Positions 13,366 through 26,325 of a stretch of 64,000 nt of DNA are shown piece after piece. The DNA comes from Hymenolepis diminuta. Lineage: Eukaryota; Platyhelminthes; Cestoda; Cyclophyllidea; Hymenolepididae. Positions within the stretch are counted from its first letter, which is position 1. Every line of letters starts with the position of its first letter. Position numbers and translations under genes: made by a program. The notes under the pieces are model-generated. The model searched no databases. It was not told where the DNA came from and was given only the letters and a program-made list of their open reading frames with translations. The stretch covers positions 1,379,169-1,443,168 of the forward strand of contig CAADRB010000011.1 in the NCBI GenBank assembly GCA_900708905.1, in the 5' to 3' direction.

Positions 13366-13465
13366 AATTTTACACTTTTCACGTACTTAAAGACGACATA
13401 CACCAAAACGTTCTTCGTTTAAAAGAATCACTGGTGACACAACAACCAGAACATTTTGGCTTCTT
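13366..13465 (-). repeat. Inverted copy of the 3' part of repeat R2
   Basis: The reverse complement of this segment aligns over about 95 bp with 12893-12986. A 20-base core, CTTTTAAACGAAGAACGTTT, is identical. The two arms are separated by about 380 bp, forming an imperfect inverted repeat. Confidence 0.65.
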
Positions 13466-13730
13466 AAAAATTCTTTCTTTTGTTAACAGTTGATAAATTT
13501 GATCTGTCTTTTAAGTATCCTTATATAAAAAATATAATATTAGATCGAAGCAAATGCCAGTTAAATCTACTCATTTGAAAGGCTTTCACTTTACAATTAT
13601 TACTGTTTGTTTTATGAACCGGCTCCCATATCCATCTTGTTAAGTTCACAACCATGAGAAGGAAATATGCATTGAAGTGGCATGATAGACCATCCAGATT
13701 TAAAGACCCGTCAAAAAGCACTGGACAAAT

Positions 13731-13905
13731 AGGAATTGACAATTTGGAACATGAACTGCACGTTTAGTAAATATTTGACAATACATATCCAAACTCAAAT
13801 GAGCACAATGACATTGACATTACTCGCAGCATCTTATAAGATTCCATTCCCTTTATCATGTGTTCTAGTAACGGATTTCAGTTGCTTCTCTGTGACAATT
13901 TTAAA
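13731..13905 (+). repeat. Dispersed repeat R3, copy 1
   Basis: It reads TTTGGAACATGAACTGCACG, then GACATTGACATTACTCGCAG and ends in GGATTTCAGTTGCTTCT. Copies in the same orientation lie at 31.05-31.24 kb (GTGGAACGCGAACTACCCG) and 51.15-51.31 kb, with a weaker one near 32.95 kb. Function unknown. Confidence 0.55.
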
Positions 13906-13940
13906 ATGTGTAGCTTTTTGTAGATATTTAAAATTTACTA

Positions 13941-13963
13941 TCAGGTTGTAACAGAAGTTCTGC
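13941..13963 (+). repeat. Left terminal inverted repeat of mariner
   Basis: TCAGGTTGTAACAGAAGTTC and the next bases pair with 15272-15294 with about one mismatch. Confidence 0.88.
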
Positions 13964-14013
13964 CTATTTTTTAATTGGAATTATATTGAAAATTTTGGCA
14001 AAAATACATTTAT

Positions 14014-15090
14014 TTAGTCTTCTACATAGTCACCATTCTTATTGCTTTCATTTTCTTCCCATCTTGCCATAGGCTTTCTGATTTCGCCTTCATAGGATCT
14101 AGCCAGTCTGGACTCAAAAAAGAAACTGGCTTCATTTCCACCTCCTCTCTTTTCTTCTCTTCTCTTGAAGTAAGTCTTCGTCCTATTAAATGGTTCTGTA
14201 GGCTCCTGAAAAGATGAAAATCGGGTGGTGCAAGAGAAAATCGGGAGAATATGCATCGGGTGGCTGATGCATGACTTCCCAGCCAAATTCTTCAACTAGA
14301 TTTTTGNACGCCCTTGAAGTGTGTGGTCGAGCATTGTCATGGTGCAGAATCACTCCTTTTCAAATCATCAAAGAAGGCCATTCTTCCTGCCACTAACTGC
14401 TGACAGTAAACTTCAGATGTTATTGTTTGATTGTCACCTATTAGCTCATAATAAACTATTCCCTTCAAATCCCACCATACACACCCGAAAAAGAACTTTG
14501 TTCAATTGCAGTCCCGAATTGTCTCGGTTGAGAAATTGGTTGTGAACCACTGTCTTCACTTAGCCACTGTCCTTTGCGCTTAACATTGTTGCGAAGGATC
14601 CACTTCTCGTCTCTGTCAGTNNNNNNNNNNNNNNNNNNNNNNNNNNNNNNNNNNNNNNNNNNNNNNNNNNNNNNNNNNNNNNNNNNNNNNNNNNNNNNNN
14701 NNNNNNNNNNNNNNNNNNNNNNNNNNNNNNNNNNNNNNNNNNNNNNNNNNNNNNNNNNNNNNNNNNNNNNNNNNNNNNNNNNNNNNNNNNNNNNNNNNNN
14801 NNNNNNNNNNNNNNNNNNNNNNNNNNNTCAAGTTCTCAAGTAGTGCAGGTTGGATTTTCATCAATGCCAACTTGCAATTGCCCAGAACTGGGCTTTCTTG
14901 AGCATCCTGCTCTCAGCTCGTCTTTCAAACTGAAGTCATCCTTTTTGAAGCGTGGAGGTGAAAACCACCTTCTGCGGGTCTTTTCCTTCACAACATTTCC
15001 ATTTCATTTCCATAAGTGTCTTTGAGTGATTTTGATGCTGTTGAGCTTGCCGTATTTCCATTATGAAATTCAAAGAGTAAGATATGCCTG
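14014..15090 (-). pseudogene. Mariner transposase, frameshifted and gapped
   Basis: Transposase remains read in pieces on the minus strand. The N-terminal part (right of the gap) carries GNTASSTASKSLKDTYGN, then RRRWFS and FSLKDELRAG. After the gap come TDRDEKWILRNNVKRKGQWL (first catalytic Asp in the DEKW motif), a YYELIGDNQTITSEVYCQQL segment, LHHDNARPHTS (second Asp), and PPDFHLFRSLQNHL (third Asp), ending in NGDYVED before the stop at 14014. At least three frame changes and several stops separate these pieces, so no functional protein can be made. The element matches the D,D34D class by motif order; exact spacing was not measured across the frameshifts. Confidence 0.88.
14621..14827. other. 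Assembly gap (run of N)
   Basis: There are 207 N within the mariner transposase. The sequence resumes at 14828 with the same bases that begin the window at position 1. Confidence 0.99.
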
Positions 15091-15271
15091 ATATTGCCTG
15101 ATGTGCTCTTTATTTGGAGTGTACATTAGGGCTAGAAGTAGTTATTAATAACGATAATTATCACACAATCTGAAAGAAGAAATAATATTTTATTAATTAC
15201 CATGGATAAGCCTACAACAATGACAGACTAAATTGATGTGATTGTGTCATAAGCTCATAGGTAAAAATTGT

Positions 15272-15294
15272 ACAGAACTTCTGTTTCAACCTGA
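15272..15294 (-). repeat. Right terminal inverted repeat of mariner
   Basis: This is the reverse complement of the left repeat. The partial copy at 1-455 ends in a diverged version of the same sequence. Confidence 0.88.
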
Positions 15295-15296
15295 TA

Positions 15297-17569
15297 CTTT
15301 AATTATACACTTTCAGTACTTTATAGACTTTGTACTTAGAAAAATTGTTCAAAGAACTTCTGAGTAGTTTTTACAAAGAACAACCCAAGATACTTTAATG
15401 AGTTCCCAAATCACCACATAATCAAAAGTGCGACTATATTAAATGAAATATTATTGCACAATAGTTTGACAATATTTTCAATTGCGAATAAGCCATGAGC
15501 ATAATTTGCCCCTCTATGTGACATTCTTTATTAAAATCACATTCAATCACTTCACAAATCTACGCATGTCATGGTCACCTAAAGAGTGATTTAGCAATGG
15601 GCTAGAAGTTTTGTCTTCCTACCCGGTTAGTCGTCTTTGCTCATTTTCTTTAAGACGTATGCAGCACACTAAGTCGGCTGCATTTAGAATTCTTCCTGAA
15701 TTGTACTCACATAATAATTTGGATGAATGTCATAATTTGATCAAATTTGGCTCGCAGTAGAAATCATTTCTAAACAGTTCTTGTATATTTCTGATTTTCT
15801 TTCATTTTTTCAATGTTATAATTTAAATATGTTTTGGATTATTGGTCACGTAGCCAAAAAATCATTTGAATTTGTTATTAACGGGTGTGGCAGAAAAGCT
15901 GAAAACTTTTTGGTGAACTTGTAGACGAGTGGACATCGAATGCCTGATGGAAAATTCCCAGTGGAATTATTGACGGGAAGCAAAAGAAGACTGAGCCCGA
16001 ATTAGTACATCTTTCTGAACAAGAAATATGAATTATGAACAAACAAGAGAACTACAAGTGAACTCAAAGACAAAATTTTATGAAGAAGTCGCGTATAGGG
16101 GTGTCATGTAGAAAAAGAATGAAAATTGTCAAATGAGGTCTGTTTCATATTTTCTTTTCCCTAGGATAATGCTATGATAATTTTTAACAATAATAAAGGG
16201 AATCTGTCGTTTTCCTTCTTCTAGCTAGTTTTACGCCCCTTGGATGTAATAATAATAAAAGGAGGTCAAATTCATCACTTTAATTCACCCTACTTTGAAG
16301 AAAAGCGTTAAGTGAATTGGGAAATAAATGCATAAAAATCCCTTTGTTAGAGTGTACACTCTTGTGTACCCTGTTATCTTTGACAGTCTTATACGTAGTT
16401 ATGGGACAATACATATGTCTCGAATTGGCATGATCAATTGTTTAAAAAACCGCAATATCGTAGACATGAACTCAACCAGAAATCTAGGAATCTAATTAAG
16501 ATAATTGCACTTAACAACGTATGATTATGCCAGGGTGAATTATACTACATCAGGGAAAGTGTCAGCTCGATACTTCTAAAATTTTGACATTTAGATTTCA
16601 TGATATGCTTCTATTCGACAAGCTGTTTCGTCTCTAATAAATATTTCTCTCTGCTTGTGTATTTAACCGATAAACGAGCTCTGAATACGAGTAACATAAT
16701 TCCACGCACGCCGCTCAGAGTCAAGCAGTGAAAACTGAGCATTTGAAATTGTGGACAACTTAATGATTCCGACTTCAAAAATATAAGACTTGGGATGTCC
16801 CAACTCCGTTTCTTACCCATTATCGACCCTCTTCTCCTTACACAGATGTTTTCTCACGGCTGAACCTTGTGAATATACTGACATTGACAATAATAAAAAC
16901 AATTAATTCTTTATTATGCATTCGACTCCATATAATCAGTCTGTATATTCATTTACTGTAAATCGGTGCACTTTTGGACATTTAACTCATTTAAGACAGT
17001 TGTCTTCTTGTCTTTTCATAAATAAAAAATTGTCAACATAGATTCTACTCCAAGTAAATTTTAAACTAAGCAGTTCTAATAAATGTTATTCATAGTTGTA
17101 TTTTTTGTTTATATTGCATCTGCGATCACGCAAGATCTTATCACGCAATATATTAGCGAATTTTTTATTAATATTCAAATCAATATCTAATTTTATTTGA
17201 TTTGAAATTGTGATAACATATATTTGTTGTAGATAAGGAATTTAATAGAAATAATTCATTTTGAGATTAAATTTTCATTTAAAAAATGTTTCTCAAGTTT
17301 TCATTTACGTTTACTTAAGCAATTAAACAGATAACTTTCAATTGCGCTATTTTTGTACAAATTGGATACTGTGAACGATTGTTATAATTTGTCAATGACC
17401 TTGAATGATTTCCTATATTTGTTAAATTTTTCTTTAAACGCTGACGTCAATCGTATTAGCATCAGAAACTTTTAAGAGTAAATATGTAATATATACATAA
17501 TAAGACTAAAATGATGCATTACAATGACTAGTATAGTAACAGCAATTGTTTTAATCTGACAAGTTGCGC
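15297..17569. other. Intergenic, AT-rich
   Basis: No gene is supported. A 50-bp stretch near 15940-16000 (GGAAAATTCCCAGTGG) loosely resembles part of the coding-like block at 37.2 kb. Confidence 0.5.
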
Positions 17570-17730
17570 AGGCGGTGCACTGATCAACGTGCACGTCGGC
17601 CAATTTAAAGGTCACGAGTTCAATATCCATCGGTGCACACCTTTTTATGTGAAATAGTACGAGTTACGAGATACCTTTCTTCTATCCTAGTTAAGCTTTG
17701 GTAACGCTTCTCCTAACGGAATTGGGAAGC
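17570..17730 (+). mobile_element. tRNA-derived SINE, copy B
   Basis: Head GGCGGTGCACTGATCAACG (A box), CACGAGTTCAATATCC (B box), then ATCGGTGCACACC and a tail TAACGCTTCTCCTAACGG followed by AATTGGGAAG. The middle is shorter than in copy A. Confidence 0.75.
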
Positions 17731-19614
17731 CTAATCTGACATATTAGAAAACATGACTTTCTTATTATTAGCTGCGATGTTCGCAGTATTATATAGATAC
17801 AACTGAGGGGTGTAGACTTGAGAGTTTGCAAAAGTTTTATCATACTGCTCATTAAAGTAGAGGATTCATCTAGAGTATGCGATATGATCAGAAGTAAAAT
17901 TTGGGAAACCGTCACACATGCAACTAGCAATATTTCAGATTCTATATTTACTGACGTTCGTATAGTGTGCTTGCCTTATCTCGTAATCATGTAAAAGATT
18001 ACTTTAATTTTCTTCCATCACCTTTTTCAGTTTCTTCTTTCTAAATATTGAGTATCACTCTGTTGTACTTGTGGTTCTTCCCTCTTTCAATTAGGTTCCT
18101 CTCAGTTTTAATTTCGGCATATCGAGCTTCGCCCTGTTCTTTCTGTTTCGCTCATGCACTGACGCCTTCAAAATAACATAATAATCCACATTGTCTTTTA
18201 TCTTCATTTTCAAAACTAATAATTCTAAAGTAGCAGTTATTTATTTCAATTTAATTACGATCTGCTGACCTCTAAGCTTAAGTTCTCCTTCAAAAATAAT
18301 AACAGGAATATCCTCAACGTTCAAGAAAAAATCCTTTGCTAGAGATTTCTTAAATTATTACACATTTTCCCACTTCTAAAATAAATCTGTAATTTAAATT
18401 TGTATAAAAAAGCGCCTTTCACTTGTTCAAAAATATATATTTAAGTTGTTTAAGTTGATGTAAATATTGTTTACTAATGGCTTTCTGGGAAACAAAAAGA
18501 AAAATGCGATTACAAGAATGTGGCACTAAACATATAAAAATTTTATATGTCCCTGTGAAATCCATTACACCGCCTAAAATGAGTTATTCCTTTGAAGTCA
18601 TCTGTAAAGTTATTGTCAATTCCTATAAACGTGATACACTAAGCTGCTCAATACTTAAAAAGCAATTAACTTACATAAAGTCAAACTTATGGAAATCTAT
18701 AAATACAACAACAATCGGAAAAAGCTAACTATGGTGCATGGATTATTATTGTTTCAGGATAACGTCAGAGGTATTTCGAGAAGTGCAAACATTTGTTATT
18801 TTTAGCTCGGTATTTATGCTCGTATGCCAAGGGGCAGAGGGAGTCATAAGTGTTGTATTTTGAATCATCAAGCTAGAGCATCATTATCGTTAAAACTGCA
18901 CCCAAGAATTGAATTAAACTTACCATGGAATGAAATTTCACAGAGGATGTATTGAGTACAAAATACACACCGGCATTGCCAGAAAGAATGAAAAAGCTGG
19001 GTGTCCATAAGTGTAACAGGTAGAAATTCTAACAAGAATTTATGGGATTAGGTCCAGATATGTAGGTTAATAAGGTGAATGTGTCCACAAATTTACCAAT
19101 TGTAAACATATAAAAAATAGCTCCCTACATAATTGAATAAATGATAGTATTTGTAATACTTTGTTTAAATTTCATATGCCGAGATAAACTTAACCGCATG
19201 CAAATGACACGTATGTGAAAAATGTGAAGATGGCACTATCATATAGGGCATAGCATGAAATGGACAACATATGAATAATTCGGCGATAAATCACTGATTT
19301 AAACCACCGCAAGGTGAAACGATACTCAATTATTGAAATTATTAATTATCGTTGTCAAAATTTAACCCTTTTAGTAAAATTATGCCATTAAATTAAGTAT
19401 GAGTGTCAATAAAAAGAATACCTTTAATGTGTTCCTGATTTATAATCAAATAACCGGATTTCAGACTGTCACACTAAATTATTTGTTAAAATAAAACTTT
19501 TGAATGCACTTCAGTCTGTTCTATTTCCACTTTAGATGCTCACAATTGTTAAGAAATTTAATAATGTAAGTTTTAAGATGGAGATGTAATCTTGATTTAT
19601 TTATGTGAGAACTC
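17731..19614. other. Intergenic, AT-rich
   Basis: Nothing recognisable apart from AT-rich single-copy-looking DNA; the 83-codon open frame at 18477-18728 has AT-driven composition and no motif. Confidence 0.5.
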
Positions 19615-19840
19615 TTATAATAACCAGGAATAAGATGTAGGGATCAAAAAAAGAGGGTCAAAAGAGTTACATCAACTGAATTTCTGATTCACGTTGCAGA
19701 ACATCCACGTTGGGAAATTAGTTCTTCATAAATACTGATAACTTTCTTTTTCTCTCAATCTCCAGTGCTTGTTGACTGATTGTTTAATCATTATGGCCGG
19801 TCAGCCATTTCAGTTCACCTAAAACAGCATGATCTTGCAG
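19615..19840 (+). repeat. Possible dispersed repeat R4, copy 1
   Basis: It starts with purine-rich GGGATCAAAAAAAGAGGGTC and ends with GACTGATTGTTTAATCATTA and TGGCCGGTCAGCCA. Segments near 22.81-23.05 and 33.68-33.94 kb share this order. Similarity is weak and by eye. Confidence 0.35.
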
Positions 19841-22809
19841 AATTCCAAGCCATTTACATGATATTTGCATAATAATGTTTACATAACTCTCTGCTGCATT
19901 CTTTTACTTACAGAAATGCCGTTGTCAACATATTTAGGAAAAAATTCTTCTAAATAACTTTTAGATGTATTAAGACGAATTATGTCAACAGGTTGCATAT
20001 TATATTTTGAATGAAGGCTGAAGAAAGTCACGGGCAAATGTTGCTTGTAAATTTCGGATCTACTTCATAAATAGATTTAATTATTAAATTCTTTTCTTCA
20101 TATTTTCATGGAGTTGACATTTATAAAATGACACTTTGATACCTTTCTAATTTCTTTAAAATGGTAATTTTAGGTTCAATATAAAAACAGAAAATATCTT
20201 TTGTTCTGGATATCTAATTTTAAAATATATCAAACCATTGTACTGCAATACGAAATTTGATTAAAAGTTGTATTTTTATAAATAATTAAACACAAAAAAA
20301 TAAATTTACAAATCATAACGAAACTACTGGTACTTACAAATCAGCAAGTCCGGGATTATTTACATTGAGTGTTGTTTAGAAAAGTGAAAATTTGCCCGAT
20401 GTAGACATTTCAAAATATCTAGATTAAAAGATCGGGTCTACATTAAAATGCAGTTTTTAGTTCAGAATAACAATGATTTGTGAAATATTTTTCAGAATTT
20501 TAATTCATTACTGTAAAGAAAATAATACAACGATTTCCCAAGTCAGCAGTCATATATCACCAGTGAATCTGCATGTGTGATTTTTTTGTAATTTTCTTCT
20601 TCAAGCAAGTGAGAAAATTGCTTTCAACTTTGTAGTCTTGTCTTCTACCAAAACACTGGCGAGTTCTGCTAATTCGAAATTATTCTTATCAGTTTACAAC
20701 AAGTATATAAGGAAGACATTAGTCGTGCAAATTTCCTATACGGTAAGCATCAGGATGTCTGCTGTTATTCAACGAAATGGAGAGAATAAAATTTTTATGA
20801 TTATCCTTTTCGGAACCAAAATTTGCAATTTAAAGATGGAAAAGGATGTTTAAAAACAGATTAGGTAATCAAAATGTCTCGCAGAGCCCTTTCTCCAATT
20901 TTTCCATGCTAATGTTGAAATTGTATTCTGACGAGATTATTTTACTATCGAGATTTCTATTTTAACTCCGAATATTTTCGTTTTTAGAATTCATTAATGC
21001 AGTTTATAATATTAACAATAATCAAATATTATCATTTATTTCATTATAAATGAATTGAATCAGAAGCCCTCTACTTTAATCTATGCAATATTCGAGAATT
21101 AATGAGAATTTCTAAATTTATAAAAATAATTGAAAATATCATTTTCATGCTTTCAAATGATTAGGAAGTAAAATAATGCGGATTGATACTCTTCGATTAC
21201 CTCTGAAGTATCACGAAAAAACTAAAATTTAATTTGTCTAAAATTTTCATTATATATCTAGTTGGAAAAAATACGAAATTTGTAAACATTTTCAGAGAAG
21301 TGTAAAAGTACGTCAGTTAATGAACAATTTTTTTAAACTTCTACCTTAATCATAAATATTTAAACAATGATCATAAAGACGCAGTAATTAAATGGCTGAT
21401 AAGGCGTAACTTTACGACTTTAATTTGTATTTGAATTTAAATAATATTATGTAGGTCGTATTTAAGTCAGGTATTTGGTTGTTGTGTTGAAGTTCTAAAT
21501 TGTTACTAATCACTGACATGCAATTTACCACCTAAAAGCTACGTTCATCTCACGTGATACAATGTGCGGAAGTTAGACTTATGAAAACTCATTTTTTCAA
21601 TAAGATTACCGACATAATTATGTTTAATTAGATTAGCAATTAATCTTTAAATATAAACACTACATTCCAGGTCTTAATTTGACGCTTCGGAAAAGACCAT
21701 GAGACCAAATCTTATGAAAATAATTAATCAGGTTATCTTCTGAGATTCTCCTTTTTCTCTCAGGGTTTCTTGGAGCCATTTTCCTTTAATAGAGTTTTTA
21801 ATCCGGCAAAACTACTGCTAGTGAACTTTAATATACTTAATAGATAAAAAAGTATTTTTATCTTTCTAGAGGTTAGTATTCCATTATCTATGGAAACGTT
21901 TGCCAGCTTTCAAATGGTACATTTAATTAATATTCTGGAACATTTTTAGAAAAAATTTAAATCACTTCCTTATTTTATTTACAAAACAATCACTTGGTTT
22001 GCGCAAAGACACTTAGTCAGATGTCAATATATTTCGAGAGTCTCCTGGTAAAAGATCAATCAGACTATTCTAAAAAACACATTTAAGGTTCATTTTGGTT
22101 ATTTCATGTTATCAATCGTATTTAAAGATAATATTATAGTCAGATTATGTTTAATACGACTTAATCGCAAGGTGCCGCAGTACATTTCTGTTTTTTTCAG
22201 TTAGAAACCAAAAAATGGCGACGAATTGTAGCCATTTCTATGTAAATTAGTTTAGAGCCCATTTAAGTAATACTTAGCATTTAAACGAAATGATACGATG
22301 CACAATGTTTACAATGTATTCTCCTATGCAAGCAAATTTAGAACCAGTCTATGTTTAGAATCTATCAAAGAGAAAAGCAAGTTAAATATAAAGACCTCAT
22401 TGACAAAATAAAACATTTCTCAGAAGTTTGTGATGTGCTTCTTATTGTCGTTTATGTCCCAAGGAATGTTAAATTATGTTGGCTGACGATACATTGACTG
22501 ATTGAATGATTCAGAGATAACTCACCATAATTTGGTTAGTACTCAGCTATGCTTCACGAACCATTTTTAACCTGTACGATCACAAAAGACAGTTTTCCTT
22601 CAAAACATCGACTAGCGTAACTTCTCCCATTATGAAGCAACTGAGGGTTCAACTTTTATAAACTTAGATATTAGGAGTCAATAAAAACTGTTTTCATATT
22701 TTATTACCATTTCATTACGCTGACGTTTTCTTATATTCTCCATTTCTTTCCACAGTAATACAAACATCTAACAACTTCTAACTATGGGAAGCGACTGAAA
22801 TTTGTTAAA
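19841..22809. other. Intergenic, very AT-rich
   Basis: I see no gene or repeat I can support in these 3 kb. Confidence 0.5.
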
Positions 22810-23050
22810 AAATTCCACCAAATGATAAAAAGAGGGGATCAAAGAGACGCTGAGAGCAACATCAGGGCATCAAAGAGTCTTAACTCATTGGATTTTTGAA
22901 TTTGAATTGTACAGTATTTACCAAGTAAGCAGTTCACGCAAAAAAATTAAAATTTCGTATTTCGTCCCAAGGACTGCAACAAATATTTGTGCAATGCCTA
23001 TCATGATGGTCGGCCTAACCATTTTAATGAATTTCTTCTTTCACTATTTT
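22810..23050 (+). repeat. Possible dispersed repeat R4, copy 2
   Basis: It contains AAGAGGGGATCAAAGAGACG, then TTGAATTGTACAGTATTTAC, and TGATGGTCGGCCTAACC. The ATTGTACAGTATT block is shared with the copy at 33.77 kb, and the final block with both other copies. Confidence 0.45.
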
Positions 23051-23564
23051 ACTTAATTTAAACATGGCTTAGGACAAAGAGTAGAGTCACCTCAATGAGA
23101 ATTCTAAAACTATTCGGATAATAAATGGGTTTAACAGTAAAAGTGCCTTGTTTCTAATTTTCCGGCTAATTCATACAATGTTTATAAAAATATTCATTAT
23201 AAACAAATAGGAATATTAAATTTCAATACTTCTCACGTATGTATAGGTTGCGCGACTGCTTTAAAAAAAGTGTATATTTTCGGCTAAGACTGTTTCGTTA
23301 ATTCCTGAAAAAACTTTATCCCTTAGTTCCCTTTCTTTGAGAACTTTTGATGAGGCAAGTTGATACATGGTTTCATTTTTTCAGTTAACAATTAACAATT
23401 AAAAATGGGATCATTTTTAATGAAATAAAAATAGAATTAAGTTTTACAAAATTATATAAAGGCGATACCATTAGCATAGAAAGATGAAAGGAAAACTTTC
23501 CGAAAAACTCATTAGACTGTTGGAGTTTGAGCAACAACTAACGAAAATTGCGAATCAGAATATC

Positions 23565-24080
23565 AAAAGTTAACTAGACCAAGATGTATTGAATAAACCC
23601 CAGTAGAGACTTCCAAAATGGTAAAAAAGAACTAAGGAATGAAGAGGATTAGAGAGCAACCTAGGAGGACGGGTCTGACAAGTGAAAGTCTGCGTATGTG
23701 AATATGTGTGTGTATTGAAAAGCGACTTATATTCGCCACTTGGATGAGGACCCGTGTGAGGACATAATTGCGTTTGTACCTTTAATTAAACGGGACGGTT
23801 GTAGAAACAGGAGATGGCTGGCTCCGAACATCGCCGAGGTGAAACTGTGCCTTTGCAGCGATCATTCGAGATACACTTTAATTAGCTTATTCCGGCTGAT
23901 AAAGTAGATCACTTGAGGACACACGATGCTTAGCCGCAGAGACCCTGGGGTTACAGTAAGGTTAACAATTTCAAACACCACTATTAAATCTCAGCGATTA
24001 GTGATGACGCAGGCTAGAAATTTCGGAGACGCGGAGAGATTCATCCTTTAAGACCATCGTTAAATAATTTAACCATAAAT
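23565..24080 (+). repeat. Dispersed repeat R2, copy 2
   Basis: CACTTGGATGAGGACCCGTG, TTTAATTAAACGGGACGG and TTGTAGAAAC match repeat R2 at 12.68-12.74 kb. ATTCATCCTTTAAGACC matches 12.87 kb. This copy is longer in the middle. The block is GC-richer than its surroundings. Confidence 0.55.
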
Positions 24081-26194
24081 TGCGACTTTAGACTGTTTAA
24101 TATTTAAAATTAGAAATTCTTCAAAATTTAAGGTATTATTGGATGATAACGTACGAACTTGTTTGAGTTTTTAAAAACTACAACCAAGAATAATTTAAAC
24201 TGTGAGTTGTCGTTGATGAATATCAGATAAATGCTTTCAAACGGCTAGATACAAGCACAAGCAATAAGGAGAAGAAATTGCACGCAGCATTTACTTAAAA
24301 TCATTTTATAACTTCTAACTCATGAAGAATGAATATACGATACAGGACAGTTTTTGCCTCCATCTGATTATTAACTTTGTTTGATTTGTTCAATCTGGTA
24401 CAATTCCCGTTAAGAAACACTTTAGCTGAAGTTCAAATTATTTATCATTCCTGTAAAATTATTTTAATTTATAATGCAGATTAAAAGAGAATGGAAATTA
24501 AAGCAAATTACATCTCAAGTCTAAAACATAAGAACTCCATTTTACCAGGCAGGAAAATCGCTAAACAAACCTAATTTTCATATCATAAATCACAGTTCTT
24601 GCAAAAGAGTGTGAGCATCTAAAACTTCAATCGACTGTGTATAAGGCGACTTATGAGTTTGGCACCTCCACAGAGATATTTTTCACCTTGAACTATGAAT
24701 GCAGTACAGATCACAAATCACAGATCACAGATCGAAATGTTAGGTCAAAAGTATAGTTAACATTCACAACGAGATGTGTTAAGGACGAGGATCTTTGTAT
24801 CATTCTACATTGTCTGTCAAAGAGAGACAAACTCATCGTGTTTTACCACATGTTTACATGTCCAAGAGAAAGTTTCCAGCAAAAATTTTAAAATATTCTA
24901 TCATTGAAATCAGAATATCAAACATTTTTATTTTTCAAGTCTCAATACCTTTCGGAAAATAAAGTGTTCTCTGTGCTATACCCTAATTATCACAGATTTC
25001 TAGCATTTGAAATGGATTTATATTTGCAATTTCTAGCGCCAATTTAAAATTTTAAATTTTTAATTCCCCCTCTAAAAAATTATTTACTGCTATATACGCC
25101 ATAATTTATAAAGAATGTGTAAAAAAACTGCCTAGGCTCTCATTATGTTATAAACTTTATTTGAACATAAATAAACTATGGAATTAAAATCATCTCCATC
25201 TTGTTTTCTTTCAAATATTTGAAGTAACTTATAACTTATTCTGATATATCATTTCCGCGGAGGTTTTACTCAACCAAAATTAAATTTAAGTTCATTTGTT
25301 AATATTTGGTTATTTTTTATTAATTATGCTGGTCGAACGTTTATCTAATTAATTTTTTCAATTAAGGCAAATGCGTAAAATCACCGAAAACCAAACTGTC
25401 CTAATAGTCATTCAATAACAAAAAACTCTACTGCAAGAATTTGAATGCGTTCAAGCCCTTATTCTGAAGCTGATCTTCTATTTCTGTATCTTTCTAGCCA
25501 AAATATTAGCTTGAATTAGCGCTTGTTCTTCACAAGACCGGCTAGTGTCCGTACTTCTTTACTATAACCTTACAGTCATAATGTGTAATCTGAATAATTT
25601 TATCCTTTTATATGATTTTTTCCGGTAGTTTATTGAATTACCTGACTGCAGAAATAACTTGTGATGTATTGCTAAATAGAGAGTAAAAGAATAGGCAGCT
25701 ATCCGGTTAAAATCTTCTCTAATTTTAAGTTAAACCATTTACTCATAGTTTAGGGTAGCTCATCTCCAAAAAGAGGGGAAAAGACCAGTTACACTAAAAA
25801 CTGTTTCCATACAAAGAAAATACGTGGTTTATAAAAAGTATAGATATGGACTTCGATTTTTTTACAGGTTAGTAAAATATACACCAATGCGGGAAAAAAT
25901 TCTCTGAGAGTTTGTGTAAAAGAACAGTAGTTGAAAACACTATCGCTCCACTGACAAATTTAGACAAATTATAATCTCATTTACTTTTTTAGATTAACGT
26001 CCGGTGACTTTTTATATTTCGAGCTCAATATAATCAAAGGGCCACTGAGAAGTAAGCTTTTATTTAAAAGATCAAAAAACTTAATCATTAATCAGTTTAT
26101 TTTTTAAAAATGCAATATGTAAGAAAATATGCCGCTTGAGACTTATTATGAAATCAATTTTAAAAAGAGCATTTGCAAAATTCCTAGCATTCAT
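24081..26194. other. Intergenic with a small tandem repeat
   Basis: At 24707-24734 the motif ATCACAR is repeated about four times (AGATCACAAATCACAGATCA). Otherwise the DNA is AT-rich with no supported gene. Confidence 0.5.
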
Positions 26195-26325
26195 TACGGG
26201 ACCTCCCACATCCTGTCACACTCTAGATTATCCAGACTTATCCAATACGATCCAATTCGCTGATCATCGAACCCACGATCACTGACATTTCATAATAATA
26301 CAGTCACCGGTGTGCCATCATCCAA
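26195..26325 (-). mobile_element. Possible tRNA-derived SINE, diverged
   Basis: The reverse strand reads GATGGCACACCGGTGACTG (A-box-like) and, 30 bp on, GTGGGTTCGATGATCAG (B-box-like). The body does not match the main SINE family well, so this may be a different family or a chance pairing of boxes. Confidence 0.35.

Larger units (their letters stand above)
13941..15294 (-). mobile_element. Mariner (IS630-Tc1-mariner) DNA transposon, complete ends
   Basis: The left end TCAGGTTGTAACAGAAGTTC and the right end (reverse complement TCAGGTTGAAACAGAAGTTC) are near-identical inverted repeats of about 23 bp. TA dinucleotides flank both sides (13939-13940 and 15295-15296), the standard mariner target-site duplication. 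The length of 1354 bp includes a 207-bp unsequenced gap and matches the usual 1.3 kb. The internal transposase reads on the minus strand and is broken. This is a dead copy with ends that could still be recognised by a transposase. Confidence 0.93.

Noticed and set aside
17570..17640. Functional tRNA gene at the SINE heads
   Set aside because: A and B boxes are present but the sequences do not fold into a clean cloverleaf by eye and are followed by the shared SINE body.
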